A stretch of DNA of 15,165 nt from Ruminococcaceae bacterium UBA7147. Lineage in GTDB: Bacteria; Bacillota; Clostridia; Oscillospirales; Acutalibacteraceae. Positions 1 through 7,225 of the stretch are shown here, piece after piece; position 1 is the first letter of the stretch, and each line of letters begins with the position of its first letter. A program made the position numbers and the translations under genes. The notes below the pieces were generated by a model, which worked only from the letters and a program-made list of their open reading frames with translations, was not told the DNA's origin and made no database searches. The DNA lies in NCBI GenBank assembly GCA_002491825.1, contig DKWR01000006.1, positions 1-15,165 on the forward strand, read 5' to 3'.

Positions 1-24
1 TCCAACGCTAAATTATAGTTTATA

Positions 25-657
25 CTACTTTTTATTTATCGTCACCTTGCGCTTGTCGTTGGAAATAATTTTTTCCTCGTTGAGCTTTTTGATTTCCCTC
101 ATCATCGCACTTCGGTCAACTCCGAGATAATCTGCAAGGTCGGAAAACGGCAAAGGCAGAGTAAAGCTGTTGCTTTTTTCCTCCGACTCAAGATATTCAA
201 AAAACGACATCAGCTTACTGCGAAGTGTTCTCTGGCAGAGAATGTCAACGTGAACAAGCGACTTCCTCGCCGTCGTCATCATAATGTGGTCAATAAAAGC
301 AACGTGCTTTGCACAGTTTTTTCCGCAGCAGGTAATCAGCTTTTTGTATTTTACAAAATCAACGGTGCATTTCGTCTTTGCGTAAACATAAAATAATTTC
401 TCCTCGGTGTCGGGAAGAAAATGTTTTCCGAACGCATTGCCACGCATATAATAATCAATTATTCTTCTCTGCTCCTCGGAATTGATTGTCGAAAGATATG
501 CAATTCCGCTTTTAATTATTCCAATTGTGTCATCTTCAGGTGAACATATTGTAATAATTTCTCCCCTTTCATACTCCCTTTCGGTGGGTGCAAAACACTC
601 CTTTAACCCGATTAAATCTGTGTTTGTGAGCCTTGAATCAATAGAAAAAACATTCAT
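25..657 (-). CDS. Crp/Fnr-family transcriptional regulator
   Basis: A 210-residue protein with the Crp/Fnr layout: an N-terminal cyclic-nucleotide-binding-like beta-roll (about residues 15-110), a dimerisation helix (about 118-155) and a C-terminal winged helix-turn-helix (about 170-205, with FSDLADYLGVDRSAMMREIK as helix-turn-helix core). I start it at the ATG at 657 because GGAG lies 8 bases upstream; the longer reading frame back to 738 runs through that site and through the promoter. There are seven cysteines (21, 38, 97, 110, 111, 115, 141), and CC-x3-C at 110-115 could bind an Fe-S cluster or act as a redox switch, but the classical N-terminal FNR cysteine spacing is absent. It is divergent from nrdDG, so control of anaerobic deoxynucleotide synthesis is the natural inference. 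Family call is firm; the ligand and regulon are unknown. Confidence 0.88.
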   Translation of the reverse strand: MNVFSIDSRLTNTDLIGLKECFAPTEREYERGEIITICSPEDDTIGIIKSGIAYLSTINSEEQRRIIDYYMRGNAFGKHFLPDTEEKLFYVYAKTKCTVDFVKYKKLITCCGKNCAKHVAFIDHIMMTTARKSLVHVDILCQRTLRSKLMSFFEYLESEEKSNSFTLPLPFSDLADYLGVDRSAMMREIKKLNEEKIISNDKRKVTINKK

Positions 658-662
658 TACAA

Positions 663-678
663 CCACTCCATAATGTGT
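663..678. promoter_or_regulatory. Candidate NrdR box, distal copy
   Basis: CCACTCCATAATGTGT matches 12 of 16 positions of the NrdR consensus and lies exactly 32 bp from the stronger copy, the three-helical-turn phasing usual for paired NrdR boxes. It also overlaps the Shine-Dalgarno site of the Crp/Fnr-like gene, so part of the match could be coincidental. Confidence 0.42.
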
Positions 679-694
679 GTTAATTTTTATCCTT

Positions 695-710
695 ACACTA
701 TATATTGTTA
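695..710. promoter_or_regulatory. Candidate NrdR box, proximal copy
   Basis: ACACTATATATTGTTA matches 14 of 16 positions of the NrdR consensus as I recall it (acaCwAtATaTwGtgt). NrdR is the nucleotide-sensing repressor of bacterial ribonucleotide reductase genes, which fits the adjacent nrdDG. The site sits over the predicted transcription start of the divergent Crp/Fnr-like gene. Confidence 0.6.
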
Positions 711-738
711 TTATAAAACATTTTTGTTGTTTGTGCAA
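710..738 (-). promoter_or_regulatory. Sigma-70-type promoter of the Crp/Fnr-like gene
   Basis: Read leftward, TTGCAC (733-738) and TATAAT (710-715) are separated by exactly 17 bases. This predicts transcription starting near 703, about 46 bases before the ATG at 657. The -35 lies inside the TGTTG-N6-CAACA palindrome and the -10 edge overlaps a candidate NrdR box, so both proteins could block it. Confidence 0.75.
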
Positions 739-740
739 CA
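725..740. promoter_or_regulatory. Palindromic operator TGTTG-N6-CAACA, probable Crp/Fnr-type site
   Basis: A perfect 5-bp inverted repeat with a 6-bp spacer, the same geometry as the CRP site TGTGA-N6-TCACA. It covers the -35 of the Crp/Fnr-like gene. Its centre (732.5) falls at -41.5 if nrdD transcription starts at 774. Both positions fit binding by the divergently encoded regulator, but binding is inferred. Confidence 0.5.
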
Positions 741-746
741 GTATAT

Positions 747-767
747 TAAAATTTTTTATTGTATAAT
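747..767 (+). promoter_or_regulatory. Probable nrdDG promoter (-10 region)
   Basis: TATAAT at 762-767 is a good -10 for nrdD, but no recognisable -35 lies 16-18 bases upstream, as expected for an activator-dependent promoter. An alternative is TTGTTG (724-729), 17 bases, TAAAAT (747-752). The sequence alone does not decide between them. Confidence 0.45.
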
Positions 768-818
768 TAATCCTGCAACTAAAAAACGTGAAAAAGCTAT
801 TGAAAAGGAAGGGAAATT

Positions 819-2990
819 ATGAAAATTATTAAACGAAACGGTTCGGAAGAAGATTTTAACATTGAGAAAATCGTCAATGCCGTTAAAAAGGCGAACAACT
901 CGTCCGAAACACGTTTCCTGACTGATGAACAGATTATCGACATCGCAGAATACGTTGAATATAAATGCAACAAAATGAAAAGGGCGGTTTCCGTAGAGGA
1001 AATTCAGGATATGGTCGAGGATCAGCTTATGGCTAAGGGTGCGTTTGAGCTTGCCCGCCGCTATGTAAGATACCGATACAACCGTTCTCTTGTTCGTAAG
1101 GCTAACACGACCGATAACAGAATCCTCTCGCTCATTGAGTGCAACAACGAAGAAGTAAAGCAGGAAAACTCCAACAAGAATCCTACCGTAAACAGCGTTC
1201 AGCGTGACTATATGGCAGGCGAAGTCAGCCGTGACCTTACAAGAAGAATGTTGCTTCCTCCCGATATTGTCGAGGCAGACAAACAGGGACTTATTCACTT
1301 TCACGACGCCGACTACTTTGCACAGCATATGCACAACTGCGACCTCGTAAATCTTGAGGATATGCTTCAGAACGGAACGGTTATCAGCGATACGCTCATT
1401 GAAAAGCCGCACAGCTTTTCAACAGCCTGCAACATCGCTACTCAGATTATAGCACAGGTTGCAAGCAACCAGTACGGCGGACAGAGCATAAGCCTTGCCC
1501 ACCTTGCACCCTTTGTTCAGATTTCAAGGGAGAAAATCCGCAAGGAAACTATCGCAGAGATTGAAGAGCTCGGCTGTGAAGTAAGCGAAGAAAAGCTCAA
1601 CGAAATTGTTGAAAAGCGCCTTCGCAAGGAAGTAAACAGAGGCGTTCAGACTATTCAGTATCAGGTTGTTACACTGCTCACAACCAACGGTCAGGCTCCG
1701 TTTGTAACGGTATTTATGTACCTTAACGAGGCTAAAAACGAACAGGAAAAGCAGGATCTTGCTCTTATCATTGAGGAAACCCTCAAACAGCGACATCAGG
1801 GCGTTAAGAACGAGGACGGCGTGTGGATTACCCCCGCATTCCCCAAACTCATTTACGTTCTTGAAGAGGACAATATAACCGAGGACAGCAAGTACTGGTA
1901 CCTAACCGAGCTTGCGGCTAAATGCACCGCAAAGAGAATGGTACCCGACTACATTTCCGAGAAGGTTATGCTACAGAATAAAATTGACAAAAACGGCGAA
2001 GGTCACTGCTATACCTGTATGGGCTGCCGCAGCTTCCTCACACCCTACGTTGACGAAAACGGCAAGCCTAAATATTACGGTCGATTCAATCAGGGCGTTG
2101 TAACAGTAAACCTTGTTGACATCGGATTAAGCGCAAACAGAGATATGAATAAATTCTGGAAGATTTTTGACGAGCGTATGGAGCTTTGCCATCGTGCTTT
2201 GCAGTGCCGTCACGAAAGACTGACAGGCACACTCTCCGACGCCGCTCCGATTCTCTGGCAGTACGGCGCACTTGCAAGGCTTAAAAAGGGCGAAACAATC
2301 GACAAGCTCCTTCACGGCGGTTACTCAACGCTTTCACTCGGCTATGCCGGACTTTGGGAATGCGTTTACAGCCTCAACGGCAAAAAGCTAACCGAAAAAG
2401 AGGGCAAGGAGCTTGGTTTAGAGATTATGCAGAAGCTCAACGACTACTGTGCAAAGTGGAAAAAGGAAGAGAATATCGACTACAGCATTTACGGTACTCC
2501 GCTTGAAAGCACAACCTATAAGTTCTCAAAATGCCTGCAAAAGCGTTTTGGCATAATCAAGGGCGTTACCGACAGAAACTACATCACAAACAGCTATCAC
2601 GTTCACGTTTCCGAGGACATTAACGCATTTGACAAACTCAAGCTTGAGTCGGAATTTCAGGCTCTCTCCCCCGGCGGTGCAATCAGCTACGTTGAGGTTC
2701 CGAATATGCAGGACAACATTCCTGCCGTTTTACAGGTTATCAAGTTCATCTACGACAACATTATGTACGCCGAGCTGAACACAAAGAGCGACTACTGTCA
2801 GGTTTGCGGCTACGACGGCGAAATCGGCATTGTTGAAGAGGACGGAAAGCTCCTCTGGGAATGCCCGAAGTGCCACAACCGTGACCAGGACAAGATGAAC
2901 GTTGCAAGAAGAACCTGCGGCTACATCGGCACGCAGTTCTGGAATCAGGGCAGAACACAGGAAATCAAAGAAAGGGTGCTTCACCTCTGA
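819..2990 (+). CDS. nrdD: Anaerobic (class III) ribonucleoside-triphosphate reductase, large subunit
   Basis: Reduces ribonucleoside triphosphates to dNTPs without oxygen, using a glycyl radical. The 723-residue protein opens with an ATP-cone allosteric domain (about residues 1-90), followed by the ten-stranded barrel core. Visible catalytic features are Cys174 in HNCDLVNLED, the CYTCMGCR segment (397-404) that should hold the thiyl-radical cysteine (Cys403), a C-terminal zinc site with two CxxC pairs (Cys660/663 and 682/685), and the glycyl radical motif RTCGYIG with Gly701 as the likely radical carrier. The start is supported by AGGAAGGG just upstream of the ATG. The stop overlaps the nrdG start as ATGA, so the two are translationally coupled. 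Length and motifs are normal and I see no defect. Confidence 0.97.
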   Translation: MKIIKRNGSEEDFNIEKIVNAVKKANNSSETRFLTDEQIIDIAEYVEYKCNKMKRAVSVEEIQDMVEDQLMAKGAFELARRYVRYRYNRSLVRKANTTDNRILSLIECNNEEVKQENSNKNPTVNSVQRDYMAGEVSRDLTRRMLLPPDIVEADKQGLIHFHDADYFAQHMHNCDLVNLEDMLQNGTVISDTLIEKPHSFSTACNIATQIIAQVASNQYGGQSISLAHLAPFVQISREKIRKETIAEIEELGCEVSEEKLNEIVEKRLRKEVNRGVQTIQYQVVTLLTTNGQAPFVTVFMYLNEAKNEQEKQDLALIIEETLKQRHQGVKNEDGVWITPAFPKLIYVLEEDNITEDSKYWYLTELAAKCTAKRMVPDYISEKVMLQNKIDKNGEGHCYTCMGCRSFLTPYVDENGKPKYYGRFNQGVVTVNLVDIGLSANRDMNKFWKIFDERMELCHRALQCRHERLTGTLSDAAPILWQYGALARLKKGETIDKLLHGGYSTLSLGYAGLWECVYSLNGKKLTEKEGKELGLEIMQKLNDYCAKWKKEENIDYSIYGTPLESTTYKFSKCLQKRFGIIKGVTDRNYITNSYHVHVSEDINAFDKLKLESEFQALSPGGAISYVEVPNMQDNIPAVLQVIKFIYDNIMYAELNTKSDYCQVCGYDGEIGIVEEDGKLLWECPKCHNRDQDKMNVARRTCGYIGTQFWNQGRTQEIKERVLHL

Positions 2991-3526
2991 TGAATTACGG
3001 TGAAATCAAGAATTACGACATCGCAAACGGCGAGGGCGTAAGAGTTTCTCTGTTCGTTTCGGGCTGTACCCACCATTGCAAAAACTGTTTCAACCCCGAA
3101 ACGTGGAGCTTTAAATACGGCAAGCCTTTCACAAAGGAAACCGAGGACTATATAATCGAGTGTCTTACCCCCGACTACATCGACGGACTGTCACTCCTCG
3201 GCGGTGAGCCGTTTGAGCCGCAAAATCAAGAGGTACTGTTGCCGTTCCTGCGCAGAGTAAAAAACGAACTGCCGAATAAAAACATCTGGTGTTACACAGG
3301 CTATCTGTTTGACAGGGAGCTTTTGTGCGAAAGCCGTGCAAGGTGCGAATTTACCGATGAAATGCTTTCGCTGATTGACGTAATCGTTGACGGCGAGTTT
3401 GTTCAGGCTTTGCACGACATAAGCCTTGCTTTCAGAGGTTCGTCAAATCAGAGAATAATTGACGTGCAAAAATCGCTTGAAACAGGTGAAATTAAACTCC
3501 ACAACCTTATGAGCAGAAATATATAA
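2990..3526 (+). CDS. nrdG: Anaerobic ribonucleotide reductase activating enzyme (radical SAM)
   Basis: Generates the glycyl radical on NrdD by reductive cleavage of S-adenosylmethionine. The 178-residue protein carries the radical-SAM cluster motif CTHHCKNC (Cys26, Cys30, Cys33), followed by the SAM-binding GGEP (residues 71-74). Its length is typical of NrdG and it lacks the extra ferredoxin domain of longer glycyl-radical activases. It overlaps the nrdD stop by one base (ATGA); AAAGGGTG about 11 bases upstream can act as ribosome binding site. nrdDG is one transcription unit, closed by the hairpin terminator 12 bases downstream of the stop. Confidence 0.95.
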   Translation: MNYGEIKNYDIANGEGVRVSLFVSGCTHHCKNCFNPETWSFKYGKPFTKETEDYIIECLTPDYIDGLSLLGGEPFEPQNQEVLLPFLRRVKNELPNKNIWCYTGYLFDRELLCESRARCEFTDEMLSLIDVIVDGEFVQALHDISLAFRGSSNQRIIDVQKSLETGEIKLHNLMSRNI

Positions 3527-3537
3527 CTAAATTTCAA

Positions 3538-3574
3538 AAAACAGGGATTATCCGCTTTGGATAGTCCCTGTTTT
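3538..3574. terminator. Bidirectional intrinsic terminator between nrdG and the Nudix gene
   Basis: A 16-bp stem (3538-3553 with 3559-3574, one G-U wobble) and a 5-base GCTTT loop. It is followed by TTTT on the + strand and by a run of six T on the - strand, so it should stop both converging units. Confidence 0.85.
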
Positions 3575-3577
3575 ATG

Positions 3578-4057
3578 TTATTCTCGTGTTATGATGTGCT
3601 CAATTGTGTTTCCGATGCTGTTGATTTTGTCCTTTAGGAATGTCGGAAAGGCTTTGTACTCACTGAGCCTGTCAACGGGAATCCAGTGCAGGTTTTCCCT
3701 TTCGCCTGTCTGCGTAACGCTGTTGCAGGTCAAATTCCGAGTTCCGTTCGGCTTCATCAGAAAGTAAATTGAAATTTCGTGACAGTCAAGACCGTCAAGG
3801 CTTTCACTGCCCTTAAAGAAGTTTTCGTGGATAAAAGCAATTCGGTCAATCTCATAATGAGCACCCGTTTCTTCAAAGACCTCTCTTTTTACGGCATCCT
3901 CGGCTGATTCACCGATATGCACTGCACCGCCGACAGAGTAGAGATAATTGTCACGCTCGTTGCCGACAAAAAGCACATATCCGTCCTCAATAATTATCGC
4001 TCCTGCCCTGTAGCGAAACCACTTATTTTCTTTAACAAATCCGCAGTCAAATTCCAT
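3578..4057 (-). CDS. Nudix hydrolase
   Basis: A 159-residue single-domain Nudix protein that should cleave a nucleoside diphosphate linked to another moiety; the substrate cannot be read from sequence. The Nudix box is intact: G44-x5-E50-x7-R58-E59-V60-x-E62-E63-x-G65-A66, supplying the metal-binding glutamates. I choose the ATG at 4057 because GGAGGAGGT lies directly upstream, instead of the in-frame ATG at 4099, which would sit inside the lysS terminator. It lies 58 bases downstream of lysS, and the lysS terminator T-run ends next to its Shine-Dalgarno site. Expression therefore depends on read-through or on a promoter inside the end of lysS. Confidence 0.88.
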   Translation of the reverse strand: MEFDCGFVKENKWFRYRAGAIIIEDGYVLFVGNERDNYLYSVGGAVHIGESAEDAVKREVFEETGAHYEIDRIAFIHENFFKGSESLDGLDCHEISIYFLMKPNGTRNLTCNSVTQTGERENLHWIPVDRLSEYKAFPTFLKDKINSIGNTIEHIITRE

Positions 4058-4070
4058 ATTACCTCCTCCG

Positions 4071-4109
4071 AAAAACAGCCCCGTTTGCAAAATATGCATT
4101 TCGGGGCTG
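4071..4109 (-). terminator. Intrinsic terminator after lysS, abutting the Nudix ribosome binding site
   Basis: CAGCCCCG (4076-4083) pairs with CGGGGCTG (4102-4109). An inner TGCA/TGCA stem is separated from it by an internal loop, and the leftward strand continues with five T (4071-4075). The Nudix GGAGGAGGT begins one base after the T-run. Confidence 0.8.
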
Positions 4110-4115
4110 AATGAA

Positions 4116-5600
4116 TTATTTATCCAAGCTCTTCATTGTCGGGAAGAGGAGAACGTCACGGATTGCGGCTGAGTCGGTGAGAAGCATTGTCATTCTGTCG
4201 ATACCAAAGCCTATGCCGCCTGTCGGGGGCATACCGATTTCAAGTGCGTTGAGGAAGTCCTCGTCGGTTGTGTTCGCTTCCTCGTCGCCCTGTGCAAGCT
4301 GTTCTTCCTGCGCCTTGAAACGCTCTCTCTGGTCAATCGGGTCATTAAGCTCGGAGTAAGCGTTTGCCATTTCCCAGCCATTCATAAAGAACTCGAAACG
4401 CTCTACGTAGTCGGGGTTGTCCGGTTTTTTCTTTGTGAGCGGTGAAATTTCAATCGGGTGATCCATTACAAATGTAGGCTGAATCATATGCTCCTCGGCA
4501 AATTCTTCGAAGAACAGGTTGAGAATATCGCCCTTCTTGTGTCTTTCCTCAAACTCAATGCCCTTTTCCTTGGCGATAGCCTTTGCCTCTTCGTCAGAGT
4601 GGATTTCATTGAAGTCAACGCCCGAATACTTCTTGACTGCGTCAAGCATTGTAATTCTCTCGAACGGCTTGCCTAAGTCCATTTCAACGCCGTTATATGT
4701 GATTTTAGTTGTGCCGAGAACCTCCTGCGCAACGTGGCGGTAAAGATTTTCGGTTAAGTCCATCATACCGTTATAATCGGTGTAAGCCTGATAAAGCTCC
4801 ATAAGAGTAAACTCGGGGTTGTGTCTTGTGTCAACACCCTCGTTGCGGAATACTCTGCCGATTTCGTAAACCTTTTCAAGTCCGCCGACTATAAGGCGCT
4901 TTAAGTAAAGTTCCAGAGAAATACGGAGCTTTAAGTCCTCGTCAAGCGCATTGAAATGAGTTTCAAACGGACGAGCCGACGCACCGCCTGCGTTTGCAAC
5001 GAGCATAGGAGTTTCTACCTCCATAAAGCCCTGTGAATCAAGGTATCTGCGTATACTGCTGATAATTTTTGAACGCTTTACAAATGTGTCCTTAACCTCG
5101 GGATTCATAATCAGGTCAACGTAACGCTGACGGTAACGAAGGTCGGTGTTTGTAAGTCCGTGATACTTTTCGGGGAGCGGCTTGAGTGACTTTGAAAGAA
5201 GCTTTACTTCCTTCGCGTGAACGGAAATCTCGCCCATCTGAGTTTTGAAAACAAAGCCCTTTACCTCGACAATATCGCCGATGTCCCACTTTTTGAGGAA
5301 GCCGTATTCTTCTTCGCCCAAATCGTCAAACTTTGCAAAAATCTGGATTTTGCCGCTGCGGTCGTGCAAGTCCATAAAGGAAACCTTGCCCTTGCCACGC
5401 TTTGAAAGCAGTCTGCCTGCAACGCAGACGTCCTTGTTTTCGTATTCTTCAAAATTATTCTTTATTGTTTCGGTAAGTGTGTCACGGTCGCTTGTTGTGA
5501 TCACAAACGGATCTCTGCCTGCCTCTCTGAGTGCGTCAAGCTTTTCGTACCTTACCTTGATTACATCACTTGTATTAGCCTGCTGGGGCTTCTGACTCAT
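4116..5600 (-). CDS. lysS: Lysyl-tRNA synthetase, class II
   Basis: Charges tRNA-Lys with lysine in the cytoplasm. The 494-residue length is standard for bacterial class II LysRS. The N-terminal OB-fold anticodon-binding domain covers about residues 55-135. The catalytic domain shows motif 2 (FRNEGVDTRHNPEFT, about 251-265), the amino-acid-binding strand FFMNGWEMANAYSELND (404-420) and motif 3 (GIGFGIDRM, 462-470). The ATG at 5600 follows AAGGG by about 10 bases. It lies 70 bases downstream of greA with only a weak hairpin between, and greA-lysS is a frequent Firmicutes gene pair, so it is probably expressed from the strong greA promoter. No T-box leader is visible. Confidence 0.97.
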   Translation of the reverse strand: MSQKPQQANTSDVIKVRYEKLDALREAGRDPFVITTSDRDTLTETIKNNFEEYENKDVCVAGRLLSKRGKGKVSFMDLHDRSGKIQIFAKFDDLGEEEYGFLKKWDIGDIVEVKGFVFKTQMGEISVHAKEVKLLSKSLKPLPEKYHGLTNTDLRYRQRYVDLIMNPEVKDTFVKRSKIISSIRRYLDSQGFMEVETPMLVANAGGASARPFETHFNALDEDLKLRISLELYLKRLIVGGLEKVYEIGRVFRNEGVDTRHNPEFTLMELYQAYTDYNGMMDLTENLYRHVAQEVLGTTKITYNGVEMDLGKPFERITMLDAVKKYSGVDFNEIHSDEEAKAIAKEKGIEFEERHKKGDILNLFFEEFAEEHMIQPTFVMDHPIEISPLTKKKPDNPDYVERFEFFMNGWEMANAYSELNDPIDQRERFKAQEEQLAQGDEEANTTDEDFLNALEIGMPPTGGIGFGIDRMTMLLTDSAAIRDVLLFPTMKSLDK

Positions 5601-5629
5601 ATTAACATTCCCTTCACTTGCAAATCAAA

Positions 5630-5657
5630 CGGAAATAAACCTTACGGCATATTTCCG
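5630..5657 (-). other. Weak hairpin in the greA-lysS intergenic region
   Basis: CGGAAATA (5630-5637) pairs with TATTTCCG (5650-5657) around a 12-base loop, followed on the leftward strand by TTTGATTTG instead of a clean T-run. It looks too weak for full termination; a partial terminator or RNA processing/stability hairpin within the operon is more likely. Confidence 0.4.
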
Positions 5658-5670
5658 CTAATTTAAATTC

Positions 5671-6153
5671 TTATTTAGAAATTTCAATAATCTTGATTGC
5701 CTGAACTCCGCCTGGAGTTTCAACCTCAACAACGTCGCCTACGCTCTTATCCATAAGCGCTTTGCCGATTGGTGACTCGTCAGAGATTTTGCCCTCTCTG
5801 GGGTTGGTTTCGTTTGAACCCGAGCCGACAATCTTATACTTAAACTGTTTACCTGTTTTAATCATCTCAATTGTAACAACAGACGTGAGGTGAACGTGCT
5901 CGGTTGATGTGTTGGACTCATCAATGATTACGGCAGTTTTAAGAATTGCCTCGATAGTTGCAATTCTTGCCTCCATAATTGCCTGTTCGTTTTTGGCGTC
6001 GTCATATTCGCTGTTCTCGGACAAGTCGCCGTATGAACGAGCTACTTTAATTTTTTCAGCGATTTCCTTACGTTTTATGTTTTGTAATTCCGCAAGCTCC
6101 TCTTCAAGATTTTTAAGACCTTCCGCAGTAAGCATTGTAGGTTTAGCTGCCAT
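5671..6153 (-). CDS. greA: Transcription elongation factor GreA
   Basis: Rescues backtracked RNA polymerase by inserting its coiled coil into the secondary channel and stimulating transcript cleavage. The 160-residue length is typical. The N-terminal coiled coil (about residues 1-75) carries the acidic tip GDLSENSEY with Asp43 and Glu46, the catalytic pair of true GreA factors. The C-terminal FKBP-like globular domain follows (about 85-158), with the family's SPIGKALMDKSVGDVVEV segment. AAAGGA lies about 11 bases before the ATG. It is the first gene of the greA-lysS unit, behind a perfect consensus promoter. Confidence 0.96.
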   Translation of the reverse strand: MAAKPTMLTAEGLKNLEEELAELQNIKRKEIAEKIKVARSYGDLSENSEYDDAKNEQAIMEARIATIEAILKTAVIIDESNTSTEHVHLTSVVTIEMIKTGKQFKYKIVGSGSNETNPREGKISDESPIGKALMDKSVGDVVEVETPGGVQAIKIIEISK

Positions 6154-6211
6154 TTTTATATCGTCCTTTCATATTAGGAATTAATGTGCATAAAAAACTG
6201 CATATAGATTT

Positions 6212-6240
6212 ATTATATGCTTTTTCGTACTTATTGTCAA
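6212..6240 (-). promoter_or_regulatory. Perfect-consensus sigma-70 promoter of greA
   Basis: Read leftward, TTGACA (6235-6240) and TATAAT (6212-6217) are separated by exactly 17 bases, so both hexamers match consensus completely. Transcription should start near 6205, about 52 bases before the greA ATG. The palindromic repeat ends 11 bases upstream of the -35. Confidence 0.9.
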
Positions 6241-6251
6241 GCAAAACGATT

Positions 6252-6411
6252 ATACTAAAACCTGATTAAAACCTTTATAAGATTTTTGAGCAGATTTTTT
6301 GTCAGACGAGTGAGATTCCACAGGAAGGCTGACGCCTTCCGAGGACAGCTCACGAAGTATGACAGAAAATATGCCAAAAAGATATTTTAGTTTTTAATTA
6401 GGTTTTAGTAT
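6252..6411. repeat. MITE-like palindromic repeat, copy 1
   Basis: About 160 bp bounded by imperfect terminal inverted repeats: ATACTAAAACCTGATTAAAA at the left and, at the right, the complement of a near-identical sequence with CCTAATTAAAA. Inside, nested inverted segments (GTGAG/CTCAC, TTTTTTGTCAGA with TGACAGAAAA) close on an apical stem GGAAGG-CTGACG-CCTTCC at 6323-6340. It contains no coding sequence. A related copy lies at 13377-13544. The right end overlaps the 3' end of the neighbouring 275-codon gene and supplies its stop; the left end sits just upstream of the greA promoter. Mobility by transposase in trans is an inference, as no clear target-site duplication stands out. Confidence 0.7.
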
Positions 6412-7225
6412 TTAGATATGCGCAAAGTGATTTTACCGTTTGCGAGGAAGAGTAATTTCGGCAGAGTAAAGGCACAATCGAGCCAAGCTCATACTGTGAA
6501 GCAAGCGTGTAGAGTGCAGAACAGAAGTACTCCTCGTCAAAATCCTTCGGCTTTAACAGGTCAAATCCATTTGGCATTCGCAGATGATATTTGTAATAAA
6601 CAAGTCCGCTTGACGGGACTTTTGGACAGCCTGTTGTAAGTACAAGTGCTTCCTGCTTTAAGGGCAGTTTCTCCTCAATTACGCAAGGTGCAACTACAAA
6701 TAATCGGTCACATAATTCCGAGATATTTTTGGTGACAACAGCAGAAGCTCCGAGTTCATCCATTGCCCTTTCAAGCTCGTACTGATATGAATTGAAATCG
6801 TTTGTTACAACCTTGACATCGGAACAGTGCTTGAGAATATGAAACAGTATATCGTGCGAGTCGCCATCGGGGTCATAGATTCCGATTTTCAGCATTTCGG
6901 GACGTACACAGTTCTCAATTGCGCTCAACGCCATATTTGTACAAAGCCGCTGTGAATATGCATTTGAAAAAAAGCGTCTGTATCCGCTGTTCTCAGGAAA
7001 TTTCAGCGTAGGCGAACACAGCAGGTGATTGCGTTGCGCACCGATTATGCTGTCTATTTTATCAAGCCTGATTTTTCCGCTGTAGCTTGTATATGTAACC
7101 TGCTTTACTCGAACTCCTCTCGCCTTTTTTACTTCAACCTCAACCTTGTCGTTCTTTATAATATGAAAAAGCCTTTTTATTCCCTTTTGCTTTTCGGGAA
7201 GCTTTAAAGAAAGTGATGTAATCAA
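6398..7225 (-). CDS. Conserved-looking protein of unknown function
   Basis: A 275-residue protein I do not recognise. It has no signal peptide or membrane segment and looks cytoplasmic. About residues 112-180 alternate predicted strands and helices (KIGIYDPDGDSHDILFHILK, then VKVVTNDFNSYQYELE, then GASAVVTKNISEL), resembling a Rossmann-like half, but no nucleotide-binding glycine motif is clear. Residues 1-60 are basic and strand-rich. The start is a TTG at 7225 whose first bases are the last bases of the upstream terminator T-run, with the hairpin's GGGGGT as the only Shine-Dalgarno-like element; the true start may differ. The last codons and the TAA stop lie in the terminal repeat of the adjacent palindromic element, suggesting the original C-terminus was replaced or trimmed by its insertion. 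Confidence 0.65.
   Translation of the reverse strand: MITSLSLKLPEKQKGIKRLFHIIKNDKVEVEVKKARGVRVKQVTYTSYSGKIRLDKIDSIIGAQRNHLLCSPTLKFPENSGYRRFFSNAYSQRLCTNMALSAIENCVRPEMLKIGIYDPDGDSHDILFHILKHCSDVKVVTNDFNSYQYELERAMDELGASAVVTKNISELCDRLFVVAPCVIEEKLPLKQEALVLTTGCPKVPSSGLVYYKYHLRMPNGFDLLKPKDFDEEYFCSALYTLASQYELGSIVPLLCRNYSSSQTVKSLCAYLNTKT

Noticed and set aside
658..738. N-terminal extension of the Crp/Fnr-like protein to an ATG at 738
   Set aside because: The extension runs through the gene's own promoter and candidate operators, while the ATG at 657 has a good Shine-Dalgarno site.
756..1412. 218-codon - strand frame over the start of nrdD
   Set aside because: Antisense to the conserved ATP-cone and N-terminal part of NrdD; it is cysteine- and phenylalanine-rich, as random antisense frames are.
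4058..4099. Longer Nudix protein starting at 4099
   Set aside because: That start lies inside the lysS terminator hairpin; the ATG at 4057 has GGAGGAGGT directly upstream.
5245..5595. 116-codon + strand frame inside lysS
   Set aside because: Opposite-strand shadow of a fully supported tRNA synthetase gene with no start signals or domain features.
5601..5670. T-box or lysine riboswitch controlling lysS
   Set aside because: The 70-base gap holds only a weak hairpin and has no T-box GGTGG motif or lysine riboswitch core.
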